DNA of 64,000 nucleotides, taken from assembly GCF_009389715.1 (NCBI RefSeq), contig NW_024068244.1, positions 1-64,000 of the forward strand, read 5' to 3'. The position numbers and the translations under genes are program-made. This document shows, one piece after another, positions 22,908 through 35,930 of the stretch. Below the pieces are notes generated by a model. The model had not been told where the DNA came from. It made no database searches and was given only the letters and a program-made list of their open reading frames with translations. This DNA comes from Phoenix dactylifera (taxonomy: Eukaryota > Streptophyta > Magnoliopsida > Arecales > Arecaceae). How positions within the stretch are numbered: the first letter of the stretch is position 1; each line of letters starts with the position of its first letter.

Positions 22908-25900
22908 TTACAGGAATTCCCAATCAGACTCCATGGTATCGTGAATAGAGGATGACTTCGAAAACGACGAAGCAGTAATTCCTTGTCTGTCCTGCATTGG
23001 CTTGCTGGTATCCTGGTGCCAATATGCTACCTGCCCATAATTCTTCGACAGCCGCAGTTTTGAAGTTATAGCAGCCTTGAGTTTTTTCTAATGAAGAAAA
23101 CAATTGTCAGCCGGCAAATTTTGGCTCACAAAGAGCAAAGTTCATAAAATACTTGCACAATGTGGTTATTCCAAAACTCCAGATGCAGATGCATCATAAA
23201 GAATGGCAAATAGAAAACTACAGGAACTAAAACTCAACAGGAGGAAGTGATTACCCTCCTATAAGAAATGAAATCAAGCAAGAGTTGGCTGAGTGTTGGT
23301 CTAACTACTTCGATAATAAGAAATCGATCGACTATTACGATGTCAGCATATTAATGCTTGCAGATCATGTTTTATTTGCATCAACAAGTCAAGGGTAGAG
23401 AGAGCGCGAGAGAGATGATCAGCACAATTTCTACATAAGATCCAGTAGGGGATGGTAAACAATAGATTCCATCTGCCAGAAAGGAGATTAAAGTGGATAG
23501 GTGGACCCATGTTCCGATCAAGAAAATCAGGGTCTAAGATTTAGCTATGCAATCTTGGTAGGATACTAACAACAGGGTTTCCAATGTTCACTAGGTGCAG
23601 TCGGGGAGAAATACACTGAAGTACATGATTCCAATAAAGATCTAATGGCTGTTCAGCACTTATATCTGACCAGACAAATGTCTGTGAAACAAGAACTTGC
23701 ACTAAGATCCACCTAGGGCTGCAAAAGAATATGGTCTCCCCAAGATCCAACCCAGATCCAAACCCAACAGGACTAGATCCAAACACCCAACAGGACCCTA
23801 CCCAACCCAAACCAACATGAAACAATGCATCTGATTTGGTCTAAATGTAGACCCCACTAATATCTGATGTTCCAATTGGGTTCCTTTAATACATAGACCA
23901 AAATGAATTAGGTAGCTGCCTAACCTAACCTGACATGAGAATACATTCGTACTATATGCACATGAGCATGTACATGGCTATAAATTTGATGCACCTAATA
24001 AAATGATCGGACTGCTACGTATATTTAGAACTGCAAAACTATCTTCAAGTGATTAATAATGATATTTGAACAAGGCGAGACAAGTAGAAACTAATGCCAT
24101 ATAGTAAGGAAGTTGATATGACGTAAATTATAATAATAACAAAAAGCATGTCATGTATCTATGGGATACTAGCAATCAGCATGTGCAATGCACATTTCAA
24201 GAAAAAACATTATAAAATTTTACAGTTATATAAATCAAAACAATAATAAGAATAAAAATATTTCTTTATTTGTTTGCAGCTGTTTATTTATTTTTTCCTA
24301 ATTTGTTTACTCTCATAATCTTTTTATTATGATTATTTGTTTCTAGCCGGTAGCTCCAATTTTTCTTATTTTTTTTCTATCAAATAATTATCTTTCAAAT
24401 ATTTTATTAAATCATGTCTAATGAATTTTATTTATTTTTCTAATTGTTTTCCTTACTTGTTTGGTTGTTCATATGGTCACTGCATTTGTTTTTCCTTATA
24501 ATTGTTTGCACACAGGCTGGGGAAAGAGGAGAAATTGAGGGAGGATATGCTGGTGGGAGCGAAAAGAGGGAAGCAGGTTGTGGGGGAGTGTACATATTTT
24601 AAGTGAATTAAAGGTGAGAGAGAGCAAGGATGGATAGTCCAATATGTTTGGAAGTTTTGCATGTATATGTTCTTGACTTAGTGTGGTCCATTCAGGGAAG
24701 GGGAAGTGAGAAAGAAGTAACTAATGGAGTTAGATAGGGGGAGGAGGAAGGGGACCCATCTGAATCAAAAAAGGGAGGGAGGGAGGGGCAGAGAGAGAGA
24801 GAGAACACAATGTGATCACTGAGATGGGAGAGCGAGCAATTGGAGTAATTAAAGCATTTTTAGGATAAGTGGAAGTGTACTTTTTGAATGAAAATTGACA
24901 GAATCAAAAAGCATATTATAATTTTGAAACTATCATTTAAATAGTAGTATAGAAGTGCACCATCATGGTATATAATGAATGATAATCAAATAGCAAACAA
25001 CTAATGGAAAATCCTGGTAAATCTGGATGACTGCATCATACAAAATGGATGGCATGATTTGTCATGCACAACAAGACTAATATGTGAGGCAGCTGCACCT
25101 TCTCATGACAATGAACATAGAAAATCAACCTTAAGTGTATAATCACATGATTTGCAGAGCACATCATGGCCAATATCGCTCAGTCATGTATAAGCAAGTG
25201 TAGACATTTTAGATAAACACACACAAGTGTTGGTGCTAGTTTTGTTTAATATGAAAGTATAATATCTATGAATTGCAAGTTACCTTGTATGACCTATTCT
25301 TGAATTCTTGATACGAGACTGAAGCAAGTTCATAGTCTTCATCATCATCATCCCAGCTATCCTGAAGATCTACATCCTCAAATTCTTCGAGTTCTGCACT
25401 CAGTTCAGCTAGATCAGTACTGCTGAACAAGTCTTCCCTACCAGAGAAGTCTGAAATTTCTGAAACGGCTGAACTTACAAAACCACTAATCAAGTATTTG
25501 GGGAATTAAAATCTATAAGAATCAACAATTCAACAAAGTGGGTCTGCCCAGATGCAAGATCAGCAATGATAAACTGATTTCCCTTTTTTCATTTTTGAGG
25601 GGAAGTGGTCAACTGAAGTTCATTGTACTTAATTTTGCATGTAGCAGTAAATGTCAGAACACATATGGGTGAACATTTGAAAATGAAACATGACATAACA
25701 AAATCCAAAACATAACTTGTTATATGTCCCTTGCAACAAGAAGGTATGGTATGTTTAAACAGGAGGTGCTCAGTGAAGCACAAATGGCCCTGAGAATTTC
25801 AGGGAGTGAAGCCTTTTTTCCAATTTAAAAATCCTAAGTCCGATCCTGGCCCAAACTTGTTCAACCTGAAGCTCTCGTGCCAATTCCCAGCCCAGCCCAA

Positions 25901-28900
25901 CTGCCTGATTTCTTAGCCAAAAGACCAGTATTTTCAGTCTTCAAGCCAACCCTGCATTTACCATCTTGCAGTTTTGATAGCAGCTTTTCATTTCCCTTTT
26001 ATCCATCAAAACAAAACCTCGATATAGGTTCTGAGTTATGAAAGAACGTCCTCTAATCTTAAAAGCTTTCAGTTCTAATACTACAATGGTGCAGAAAGGG
26101 TAAGGAATGGTAGAGGAAAAAAGCAAAAATTGCTCAGCAGAAGGAAACCGTTGTTGAACTAGAAAAATGAAGATATATCAGAAGAAAATGACAAAAGGAA
26201 TCTAAATCTGACTTTGTAATTTTACAAGTGATGTATCACATCAAATCTTAAGCACAACTTTTTGACACTAAGGGCCTGTTTGGAACCCGAGCCAGTATCC
26301 GTGGATTATGTACTCTCTCATAAAAACTCTCAAGAAGCTAAAACCATGATTGAGAAAATCTAGAGATCAGAGGAGTCTGGCATTCCATTATTCCAATTTT
26401 AGAGAGATGGAATCTTCTTTCAATCGGTTTCTATTATTTCTACGAAATCAAGTCAAGATTACTGATTCTGAGCACCTCCACTCCCCTCAAAATTCTTGCC
26501 CATTTTAAGTTATTTCCCAACACCCCTTTCCTGCCAGCATATTATATTCAGGAATTAGGTACTCGCATGTCCAAAGAGGCCCAAAAGGGAGTTCGGGGAA
26601 ACCACTACAAGAATAGAGACATAATACTGATGATTTTTAAATTCTGACACTTTACAATGGCAATTTACAGTGGCAGAGAGATTCAATTCAATCCCTAAAA
26701 AAGCTTGGTGGATTATATTATAACCTCAAAGTATGTCCAAAAAACATTACTGGAAAACCAATACTTAGGAAACTAAAATTTTGGCATAAGGATATAGTAG
26801 ATAGTAGATGTGGTCACACCTAGGTTGACTCATAAGAAGCATTACTAATATTCCTAATGGAAAACTGCCAGTCAATGAAAACACATGGATGAGGCCTACA
26901 TTCCACTTATCAAGCCAATTTAGGCAGACTAATGACCAAGGATCTGGCAAATCTTTTTATAGTTAATATGCAGAAAAGTGCATGAGCCACTAGAAGATAT
27001 TAGAATCAAAGTCATACTTTATAGTACACATGTGATAAAATGGAACAGCCAGTACAAGGAAGAAAACAATTGGGAAGTTAAGCGCATACCTGATTCGGGT
27101 AATTGCACATCAGCCTCTGATCTATTAGTTCCAATTTTTTGCTCAAGTTCGTTTCCAAGAGACTGCACAAGAGATGCTGTGTCCTTAGATGTAGAGGTGC
27201 CTGCAATGACATCTATTTAGGAAAATTTATAAATGGTACATAACACCTGCAATGCAAACAACCAAATAAGCAAATACTGTACGTGGTTGATCAGAAAATG
27301 CATACCACATATTTCAGTTGATGTATTATTGCCCGACACAATGAACCTTTCTTCAAGCACCATATTGTTATGGGACTCTGATGGAAGGACTTCATCAGCT
27401 GACAGAGCACTTGTGACGTCAGAAGATGTGAATGCATCTGCAGTTTTTCTATAATTTCCATCTACACCTGTGCAACTAGAATCTGTAGTTTCAGCTGGAA
27501 TTTGTTCCTTTTCATGTTCATTGCTTGGAGTATCTTGGGTTATATCAGGGAGTGTGACAAGTTTCATATCTTCCATTGAAGAAATGATAGGCTCCTCTAT
27601 GGCAGAAGTTGCTAATTCATTTAAGTGGTTTTCATCAACTCTTTCACTTGATTTCTTATAATCATTATCAATAGATTTATCAAAATCTATCTCCTTAGCA
27701 CAATTACTAGAAGGGTCGAGCCATTCATCAACCTCGTCAAGGAACTTTTTAACATGTTCACCCACTACATTAACATATTTGCGAGGAACCTGTCCAACAA
27801 AATAATATATTATTTTTTATAAGAAAGAATAAAAAAGAAAATAACGGATTGATGAGGGGAAAAAGATAAGGATCTTATATTACTAGGCAAATCACTTAAT
27901 AAACTACTTATTCTGCTCAAGATAAAAGATGCCAACCTGAACCATTTTATTGGTGCACATTTTTTCTACCTTCTGATATATGTTGTCAGCCCAAGATGGA
28001 TTTTCTTTTTGAGAGAAAGCCCACCCTCGATTTTCACATGTAAAATCCATACTGATCAAAGATAAGCTTCCTGGAAGAGAAAAAGAATCAACAAAAATTC
28101 ATCACCCTCCCTTATCATGGAAGTTTTATTGATCAAACTTTTTCAAATTTTAATTTTCATACTCATTGGGCGTTGACATTATGTTTACCAACACAATATG
28201 TATAAACCAACTGCACATTAAAAGAACACAAACGCACATGCACACACAATTAAACATTCAAGGTGAGATAAGGCATTCATTTGTTTACTCCTAAGGATGA
28301 AAATATCAGTCCAATTCTATGATAAGAAAGCAGAAGAAACAATTGTATAAATGGATTAGCATGAAATTACTCAATAACCGCTACACAAAAACAATTAGGC
28401 TAGGCTTCCTTCAAGGATGATGGCATTGGTCCCAATAAAAGTTTGCAATTTTAAGTCACCTGCTTTAAGGCCCATTGATCACACATTTTCGATTAACCTA
28501 AAGGAGATTGTAGGTTCTGCTGCTATAATTCCCAATGCATCTCACGTAGCATTTACAACATGTGAAATAATATTATACTGAGATTGAAAATCAGCCATAG
28601 GAAGAGGACTAATGAAGATTTGACTGCAGCTTATCAGCAAGGACTTATCTTCTGCTGATTTCCTATTAAAGTTTGTGACAGTTATCCTTACAGTTGATGG
28701 TACAAATCTATTTAGCATCAAGATCACGTTGCAAACTACAATATTGTTGGCCTCAATACTATAAATTTACTTGATATCCCTAAATAGAACTGAATGGCGT
28801 CCATTACATAGCATGCCCTCCTATGTTGATTGAAGAACTACTCATAATTTGTAATATAACAGCTTTCCTTTCTTTCCCAAAATCACAAAGCTTTAGAACA

Positions 28901-30340
28901 TCTCCCTATGCCTCTGTATCCATGATGGACTAAGCTTGGAAGTATGATTCATTAATAAATTTTAAACTTTCTGTGTGGCTTATAACATCGAAGGTGACAA
29001 TGAATAGAAGAGAGATCAAATAGAAGGGAAACTGTGCAGTCACACAGGGGCAGATCATATGACAGCCACTTCCCCCTGCATCATTGCCCTCATCCCACGC
29101 ACACAAACATATATGCACATGCACACACAATCACAGAGATATTTCTCCATTCACACATAGCTATCCTGTTTTCTTCCCCTTAAAAACATTGATGCGAAGT
29201 TATCAACTATGAGTAGTTGTTTATACTTCTGGTGTTTAAATTGGGATAATAAAAATATTCGAATGTTCATATCCTACACTAGGCATTGCCAAAATATTTG
29301 CTTTAAGAGATTTTTAAGTTGAAAATCAGGGTTGGTCCAAACGGCGTTTCTACAGAAGGCCGTTATAAAAATCACCTCCCGCACAGCTACATCCTTTTAG
29401 CATAGAATTTGTCACACCAAGAAAAAATTAAACCACAGAACTCCAAAAAACACGGGAGCATGTTACTACTAAACAGCTAACAAATAGAACCTGAAATACG
29501 CTACAAACTCCTCCTTCAAAGAAGTTCATGAAACAGAGAAACAAAAGAAAGAAGGAAACTATGAACTCCAACATATATTCGCATGATGGACTCCAGTCAC
29601 AGAGATGAACAAGGATCTGTAACTGAAAGGTATCCAGCCTATTGCTGGATACCTAAAACCACATCAACTTAAAACACAAATGATCTCAACAGAAAGGACA
29701 CAAAAATTTATTTCTACCATGATTTCGAATTCTTGTCAAGAAATAGCAAATAGCGAGAACGAAATAATAGGCCAACCGATTGTTCAAAACCCTATTGCTA
29801 CGGTAAGCAGAAACACTACCACATATGCAAAATAGATTAGAAATCCCCTTCTGGAACATCTCCCACAATGTAATTTGTGAACAGTAGTGCATACGAGATG
29901 TCGTTTCATACAACGTCACATACATAATCTTAACAACTATTAATTCAGCATCAGGAGAATTACATTAGAACAAATAAAAAAAATCTCCCTTTTATCGTCA
30001 ATTAGACTGTAAAATAAAAGTAAAGTAGGGAATTTATTACCAACACCAAGAAGTAGAATAACTCGGAAAACAACGACGACAACAACAACGAAAAAGAGCA
30101 GAAAAATCCAAAGGGCATGCATCATATACCGCTAAAAAAGCGCGCCAAGGTCAAGAGGTTGCGATCAAAAACAAAGCCCAGGAAAAATACCGAAAAGATT
30201 AGTCGACTTTAAGCGAAGAGCAAAGCGAACACGAACTCGAGAATTTCTCGAACTAGAACGAGAGGGGCCATGAAACGGAGGCGGAGGAGAGAGACGCTCG
30301 AGTAAAATGAAGTTGGGAAAGCAAGAAAACCTAATTAAGG
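22908..30340 (-). CDS. Plant-specific acidic protein of unknown function
   Basis: Coding exons: 28050-27937 (exon from 28070), 27789-27306, 27200-27090, 25468-25284 and 23087-22908; 1074 nt, 357 aa. A non-coding first exon at about 30340-30191 (donor TCG|GTATTT) is inferred, leaving a 2.1 kb intron in the 5' UTR. The N-terminus reads MDFTCENRGWAFSQKE, then NIYQKVEKMC and KYVNVVGEHVKKFLDEVDEW, an amphipathic helical region typical of a plant family with no established function. The middle is Ser/Thr/Glu-rich and probably disordered. An acidic run (DSWDDDDEDYELASVSYQEF) comes before a basic helix (KKLKAAITSKLRLSKN). The C-terminus is MESDWEFL, like the DSEWEIL ends of related plant proteins. 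There is no signal peptide or membrane segment. Its role is unknown. Intron 4 holds a MITE and the exon 5 acceptor is triplicated. Confidence 0.78.
23715..23822. repeat. Degenerate CCCAACAGGAC / GATCCAAACCC repeats
   Basis: Short imperfect units (gatccaacccagatccaaac, acccaacagga) are repeated. This is inside the last intron of the acidic-protein gene. It resembles the GGCCCGACC-type tracts at 32690-32890 and 41640-42070, which probably derive from transposon ends. Confidence 0.4.
26272..26582. mobile_element. MITE with 13 bp terminal inverted repeats
   Basis: The left end gggcctgtttgga (26272-26284) pairs with the right end tccaaagaggccc (26570-26582), with one mismatch. The element is 311 bp, has no coding capacity and lies in intron 4 of the acidic-protein gene. 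GGGCCTGTTTGG ends are typical of small plant DNA transposons. The target-site duplication is unclear, so the superfamily (PIF/Harbinger or hAT) is open. Confidence 0.65.
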
Positions 30341-31119
30341 AGAGACAGCTTCGGAATTGGAGTGGTGGCGGGACCCACGCACATAGATGCGTCGAAGAGG
30401 CAATCTTTTATTTATTTTCAAATTCTATAAAGATTCCCGTTTACTTAACTTGGAACACCTGTTTTAAATAGATAAGTTTCGGTGAAACGGAATCTTATTA
30501 GGGTTTAGAGTTTTAAGGGCTATAAAAATATTAAAGATTGATATGGTCACACCCGAACTATTGATAATGTACTCCCTTTGACGAGAAAGAGTCCGTACGA
30601 GTCACATTCCTTTTTTTAAGGGATATCAATCCCACTGCGATATGGCTTTTTGCCCCCGGACACCACGTTTAGAAAAACGAGTGCAAAAGCGAGCTCAAAA
30701 GCTGGCACCAAGCCATGGACCATGGTTAAAACAGAATAGTTGGCGCATATGCCATCGATGATCGATACATGAAGACGGAGGTAAAACAGTGCCAATAAAG
30801 ATTACTCGCAGCCAAAAAAAAAATTACCCGATATAATTCAACCAAAAAAAAAAAAAGATTACTCGATATAGAGAAGAGACGTTATATGAAAAATATATAG
30901 AAGAAATCGACGTAAATGGATGATTTTTTTTTTTTTTTTTTTTTTGAACCGGAGGAGGTACATCATTCTTTCGTTTCTGGAAGCCGTCTCCAGTTGGCTT
31001 CCCGATTTATTAGCACGCAACATAAAAAAAACAACGGAAAGTACGGGTTTCTCCGTTCCTTTCTCCGACTCTGGGAACCGCCCTCCAATAAGCGGAAGTC
31101 TGACGACAACGGGATCGGC
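30341..31119. other. Promoter region of the acidic-protein gene and spacer
   Basis: The probable upstream region of the minus-strand acidic-protein gene. It includes a 22-base T-run at about 30925-30946 followed by cattctttcgtttctgg, which looks like the reverse complement of a poly-A tailed element end. No other gene is seen. Confidence 0.4.
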
Positions 31120-31700
31120 GCGGCTGCGCTTCAGCCTCCATGAAGCGAAGTCCGACTACATAGAGATCGGGAAGGCAGCGCTGCCGCCTGGGCTGACCAC
31201 GGAGGACGCCCGCAAGATCCTAAAGCCGTTCACCCAGGACATCGTAGGTGACGCCATGCCGGACCAAGGGGAAGCTCTTCGTCCGCAGCTCGAATGGGAG
31301 ACCACCTCCGCTCTGTCCACGCCTCGGACGGCGACGTCAAGGAGGCCGTCGTGATCCAAGAGGAGGCCACCGGCGGAGAAAGGGGTACGATTTCGTCCCC
31401 TACGTCCTTCCTCCACGGCCGGATGACAATTGCCCAGCCGGACACCCGCCGCCGTCCAGCCTGCCGTCGGTGTTGCATGCCTTCTGCAAGATCTATGTCG
31501 GCAGCGTACCCGCCGACATGGATGCTGACTCGCCCACTTCTCCTACGGCGGGATACAGGAAAGTCTAGAAGGAGAGGGTACAAGACGGCAGAGATGGCCA
31601 GGGCCGCACTCGTGAATCCCGTCGTCAAGACCATATTGGACGGGCATCAGATAGTTTTCAAGCTCGCCATCAATGGGAAGCAGCGGAAAGTGACGGACCC
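31120..31700 (+). pseudogene. UBA2-type (UBP1-associated protein 2) RRM pseudogene
   Basis: Pieces of a two-RRM RNA-binding protein occur in order but in different frames. First is RKILKPFTQD (like the LLEPFT region before RRM1). Then come VHASDGDVKEAVVIQEEATG, KGYDFVPYVL (RNP1-like) and GRMTIAQPD, which ends RRM1. RRM2 follows with KIYVGSVPADMDAD (RNP2) and ends in TAEMARAALVNPVVKTILDG, HQIVFKLAINGK. Several frame changes and lost stretches (most of the middle of RRM2) make it non-functional. GC content is well above the surroundings. No introns are visible, so it may be a processed copy, though many UBA2 genes have few coding introns. Functional UBA2 proteins bind U-rich RNA in the nucleus. 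Confidence 0.7.
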
Positions 31701-34118
31701 CTGGCACTGGAGATGCTGCGCCCACTGCCTGCCAGTTGAAGTCCAGGGTTAGCAGCCGGACGCCGAAGAGTGTGCTAATGTCCGTGAGTCCGGCAATCTC
31801 GGCCTCCGCTTGTAGTCCTAGTTTCCTAGCTCTCTGCATGATGGATTGAGAGGGATTACCTCTTTTAGCGGCTACTCTAGTTGGTGGATCCCAAGTGCAG
31901 CAGGGCTTGGTTATGTGGGGGCTCCAGAGCTCTCTATCTTCATTCGGGGCTGATGGCTACAGGAGTGGCTTGGATGATTCTTATACATATTTTTTTTTTA
32001 AGTATACTAGATAAAAGACAAGAAGTTATGAAGACTTCGGCATGGGTTCTTCTCGATCTGCATCTCATGTCACATAAGATGCCTCCTTAGATTAATGAGC
32101 AGTGGGAGCGTCCATAAGCCAGCACCATAGTTTCATAAATATACCGTGCAAGTGAGCTGGTGAAAGCCTGAGTTGGGAAGGGAGGCATTTTCGGCGACCG
32201 CCTGCCATTCGCCATGCACACATTCAAAATCTACAGACTGAACTATCAACATGTAGTCCATCATTTCAGTAACATGAGATAAGGTCTAGAGTATTCATTT
32301 ACATGTAATTTTTGTAAGCAATATAGTTATTATTTTGTCATGTTACTCATAATAGTTTAGTATCAGAAGGCACTGTTCTTCACAGTCCAACTTGAACTTT
32401 CTTCTCTTGATTTAGCGTCATCGCTTTCAGCTTTTGTCAGGTAGGTAACGGCCGTAGTCCTCTTGCGCTGATGCGGCCTTCTAAGCAGAGGAAACTATTT
32501 AAGCTTGTTTGTTGCTTGCTAAGTTAGGACCCGGCGAACCGTTACCGATTGAACCAGCCAAACATCGCCCAAAAATGGGATATTAATCAAAATTTTACGC
32601 TCGCCAAAAAATGGCCAGGCTGGGGTCGCCCAAGAAAAATCAGTTCAAGTTCAGAACTTAAAGCCGAATGCCCAGTTCGACCTACATTGAAGAGAGACTG
32701 ATTTAGTCCGAGCAGGCCCAGGCTACTTTTCAGCTGACATATACAGAGGGGCCAAACTTGGGCCGGCCCAGATTGAAATATGAACCCAAGTTGGGTCGGG
32801 ACGGAGCCTCGGAACCTGGGGTTGATTAGGGCGGCGTTATGCTTGGGCCTGAGCTCTACAATCAGCGCTTGTTTAGGGGCTACGCCCGACCCAGCCCATT
32901 CGCAGCCCTATCCCTTAGGCCCTAACCCCCTCCCAAGGATAAAATTAACAAGTTAACCCACAAAAGTCTCTCAACCCGGTCTTACTGTTTTCCTTTTGTT
33001 TTCTTCCCCCAACTTATCCCACTAACTCTCATGCTTTACTAATCCAAAAATAAGTGATTAAAAGTGATTGCATGGATTTAAAAGTATCCATCCCTGGGTT
33101 AGCTATCCAGCACCCAAAACGCTGCCTTAATCCCATATCCAAGTCGACGTTTGATTTTCTTCAATGAACACACGAGCCACCAATTACTAGCAAATTTGCA
33201 GATGCTTGCATGACCCCGCGTAAATGTGTGAGCTCTCCATATGCTCATTTCAAGCTTAGATGACACCTGAATGAGATACACTCCAAATTAGAATTACTTG
33301 ATCATTAAAAAAAATTATTTTAAGAGTAAGACAAGTCTTGACTTAGATAGTGGGGTACATACAGCAAATAAAGACAAATCAAATACAGCAGATTTGACCC
33401 CAGCTCATTAATTCATCTCTCCAAGAACTTCTACATGCAGAAATGCCCTAGACACCAGCAAAGAACCATAAAGCAGAGGCCTACAAACAAGTGAGGCTGC
33501 CGGCATCAATCACCTGCCGGAAATATCTCATAGTCAGTGACAGGGCCCTCTTTTGGGGCTTATGAGCCTAATTCATGGATCATATTCCATTCTAAGATGA
33601 CATGCAAGCAGGAAGGCAGAGGGACCATCCATCAGTCCACATGTCCTATGTAACAGATCACCTACCAAAACATTCAAGCAACACTGCCCCGTTAGCAGGA
33701 CAACACTGCTGGCTCCCAACCATCTCACCTTCATAAAATGAATATATAAATAGGCTTTGCTCTTAACTAATATCTTGAATCCAGGTTTTGCTTCACTCAA
33801 AATATTATGCCACTCGGTATATCATTCTACAAAATGATAATTTTCCTGAGCATTGTTCCAGTTAAAGAAATGATAAAGACTTGATTTCTTTCTCATAAGG
33901 ATGCATGATCCCTATACAAAAATTTGCAACTGGAAAAAAAAAAAACACTAATCTCATTTGATCTCAACATTCAATGATGGGTTATAGCCATTGCAGTAAG
34001 TTACATACAACCACAAGCTTAGTAACCCGATAGTTAATACAGTTTATAAGGTCAAAATTCCAACTCACATGCAATCAAAATGGACGCAACAATCACCAAA
34101 AATTTGTAATGTGTTGAC

Positions 34119-34228
34119 CCAAGGCTTCAAACTCTGGAGAACCTCAGATGCAGGAAACATTGCAGCTGCCTGAAGATACCTAAGGCGATGAGGATTTGGA
34201 AGTGATGCAGCGTTGGCCCTTCGACTAT
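34119..34228 (-). other. Exon-like fragment of an unidentified gene
   Basis: The minus-strand reading gives SRRANAASLPNPHRLRYLQA, then AAMFPASEVLQSLKPW. An acceptor-like TAATAG lies at 34233-34229 and a donor-like GTCAAC follows 34119. The composition is clearly protein-like, unlike the AT-rich surroundings. No neighbouring exon is visible. It may be a gene fragment captured or left behind; I cannot name the source protein. Confidence 0.35.
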
Positions 34229-35099
34229 CTATTAGAAATTTAGAAGAAAATTAGTAACACACATGCAGCTCATATTTGAGGGTTAATGAATATTTGCCTT
34301 CATGACCAAATCGGTCGACAAAATCTGGAATGATAATTATGCATATACTGCCACTAAATTCTTGATCCCAAAGAAAGAACTATGCAGATATGAGCAGAAA
34401 AATAAAAATGTACAGGCAGAATGGTGGCATTTGAAGATATTACCTGGATAAAGAACTTCCTTTTTTTAACTTTATTGATTGTACTCATGCACGAGTGAGT
34501 CGTCGTTGTATATATGAAAAAAAATCGAGGGCCATCACAATTCAAGGTGCTAGTTGTTGTTTCTTCCATTCTTATCTTATTTAATTTTATGTTTACGCGT
34601 TAATCATGCCAGGCTTTTAAAATGTCATAACTACCATTTTTTTTTTCAACACCTTGCTGACTCAAAAATCAAAAGATCAGATTTTTTTTTTTTTTTTTGA
34701 AAAACAAAGGCTACGACAATTGAATGGTTTTATGATAAATGGGGTAACAGGGAATAAAAAAACACTACATTCCAATGAAGAAGATGCGGCAAACATATAC
34801 TGTAATAAGTCAAGGAAGATTGAGAGGAAAAGTTTCGGTCCAAACTGATTCCAACTGCTTTACGTTAGGGCTTATGCAATGTGCTACTGAAGGACGCTTT
34901 TCTTTTCTTGTACACATAGTTGCACATAGAAATAGATAAAGAGCCGAATTCAATTTTAGAGCATCAAATTTTTCTAAAGGTAGGGAGCAGTACGTAGCAG
35001 TGTTTAGTTGAGAAGATAGTTTGATGTCTACCACAAAACTGGTCACTAGTTGTAAAATTGATTATAGCATCTATCACAATTCATGATCATAATTTATGA

Positions 35100-35330
35100 T
35101 TTTTTTTTCTATCCTTTTTTATCTTATTTTTATACATTAATCATGTCGGGCTTTTAAAATTGTTGTATACCACCGTATGTTGGAATTCTTGCTGCCTTTA
35201 AAGCCAAGAGACTCGACAAAAGGAGAAAAAAAAAAGGCATTTATGCCGGAAAAAAATGGGAACATACAGACATCATCTTTCTAAAGTTGTTTGTAGTCAA
35301 CATGAATAAGGGGTATTTTAGAAAAAGGAT
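35100..35330. repeat. Dispersed repeat, related to about 34570-34650 and 41380-41590
   Basis: All three share a core of the form aatcatgtcgggcttttaaa. The 35100 and 41380 copies also share a later block (tttatg..., gaaacataaagacat or gaacatacagacatc, then a segment ending in aataaggggtattttag or similar). These two copies flank the LINE at a distance. Confidence 0.55.
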
Positions 35331-35930
35331 ATATATTATTGCTGGCAGTAGTAACGATGTAATTTTACAAAGCTTTAAATAATTAAGATACCTGAGAGAG
35401 ATAGAATAGAGCAAAACATACAATTACCTCGGTTGTCTTCTCCCTCCGGCTTGGACATATATAGAGCCAATGCTCTGTGCCACCCAAGAATGCTTTCTAG
35501 GTATGTACAAAAAAATAAAAAATAAAAAAAAAATTGCTAGATATCTTTTTTTGAAAAACAAAGCTGTGCACATTTGGCATTGCATAAAAACAAAAAGGAC
35601 GGGTCGAGGAGGATTGGAAAATAGCATTTATTTTGTGGTGAAAGCATTTGCTTTCAAAAAGTTTGAGAAATAATTTATCACTAGCATATAATTCCCCCAA
35701 TACTTTTTTTGCAAGGTATAATTTTTTCCCAACTTTTATTTAAAAAAATATAGTAATATAATAAAATACAATAAATATAAAATTTTAATAGCCATTTTTT
35801 TATATATTATATATTATGGCCAAATAGAAACTTCCATCACTAACACCGAGATCACATGAGACACTTTGCACAAGCTAAACCTGCACGTAGAAACTTTTTT
35901 TTTTTTTTTGGTTAAAAGCGGCTACTCATT

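Larger units (their letters stand above)
31701..35879. other. AT-rich intergenic DNA with repeat fragments
   Basis: No complete gene. It contains GGCCCA-rich sequence at 32520-32920, an exon-like fragment at 34119-34228, and T-runs at 34627-34638 and 34681-34699, the latter followed by gaaaaacaaagg and resembling inverted LINE 3' tails. Copies of a dispersed repeat are at about 34570 and 35100-35330. Confidence 0.45.

Noticed and set aside
31230-31839. Minus-strand frames over the UBA2 pseudogene
   Set aside because: The RRM motifs read on the plus strand; the minus frames are open because of high GC content.
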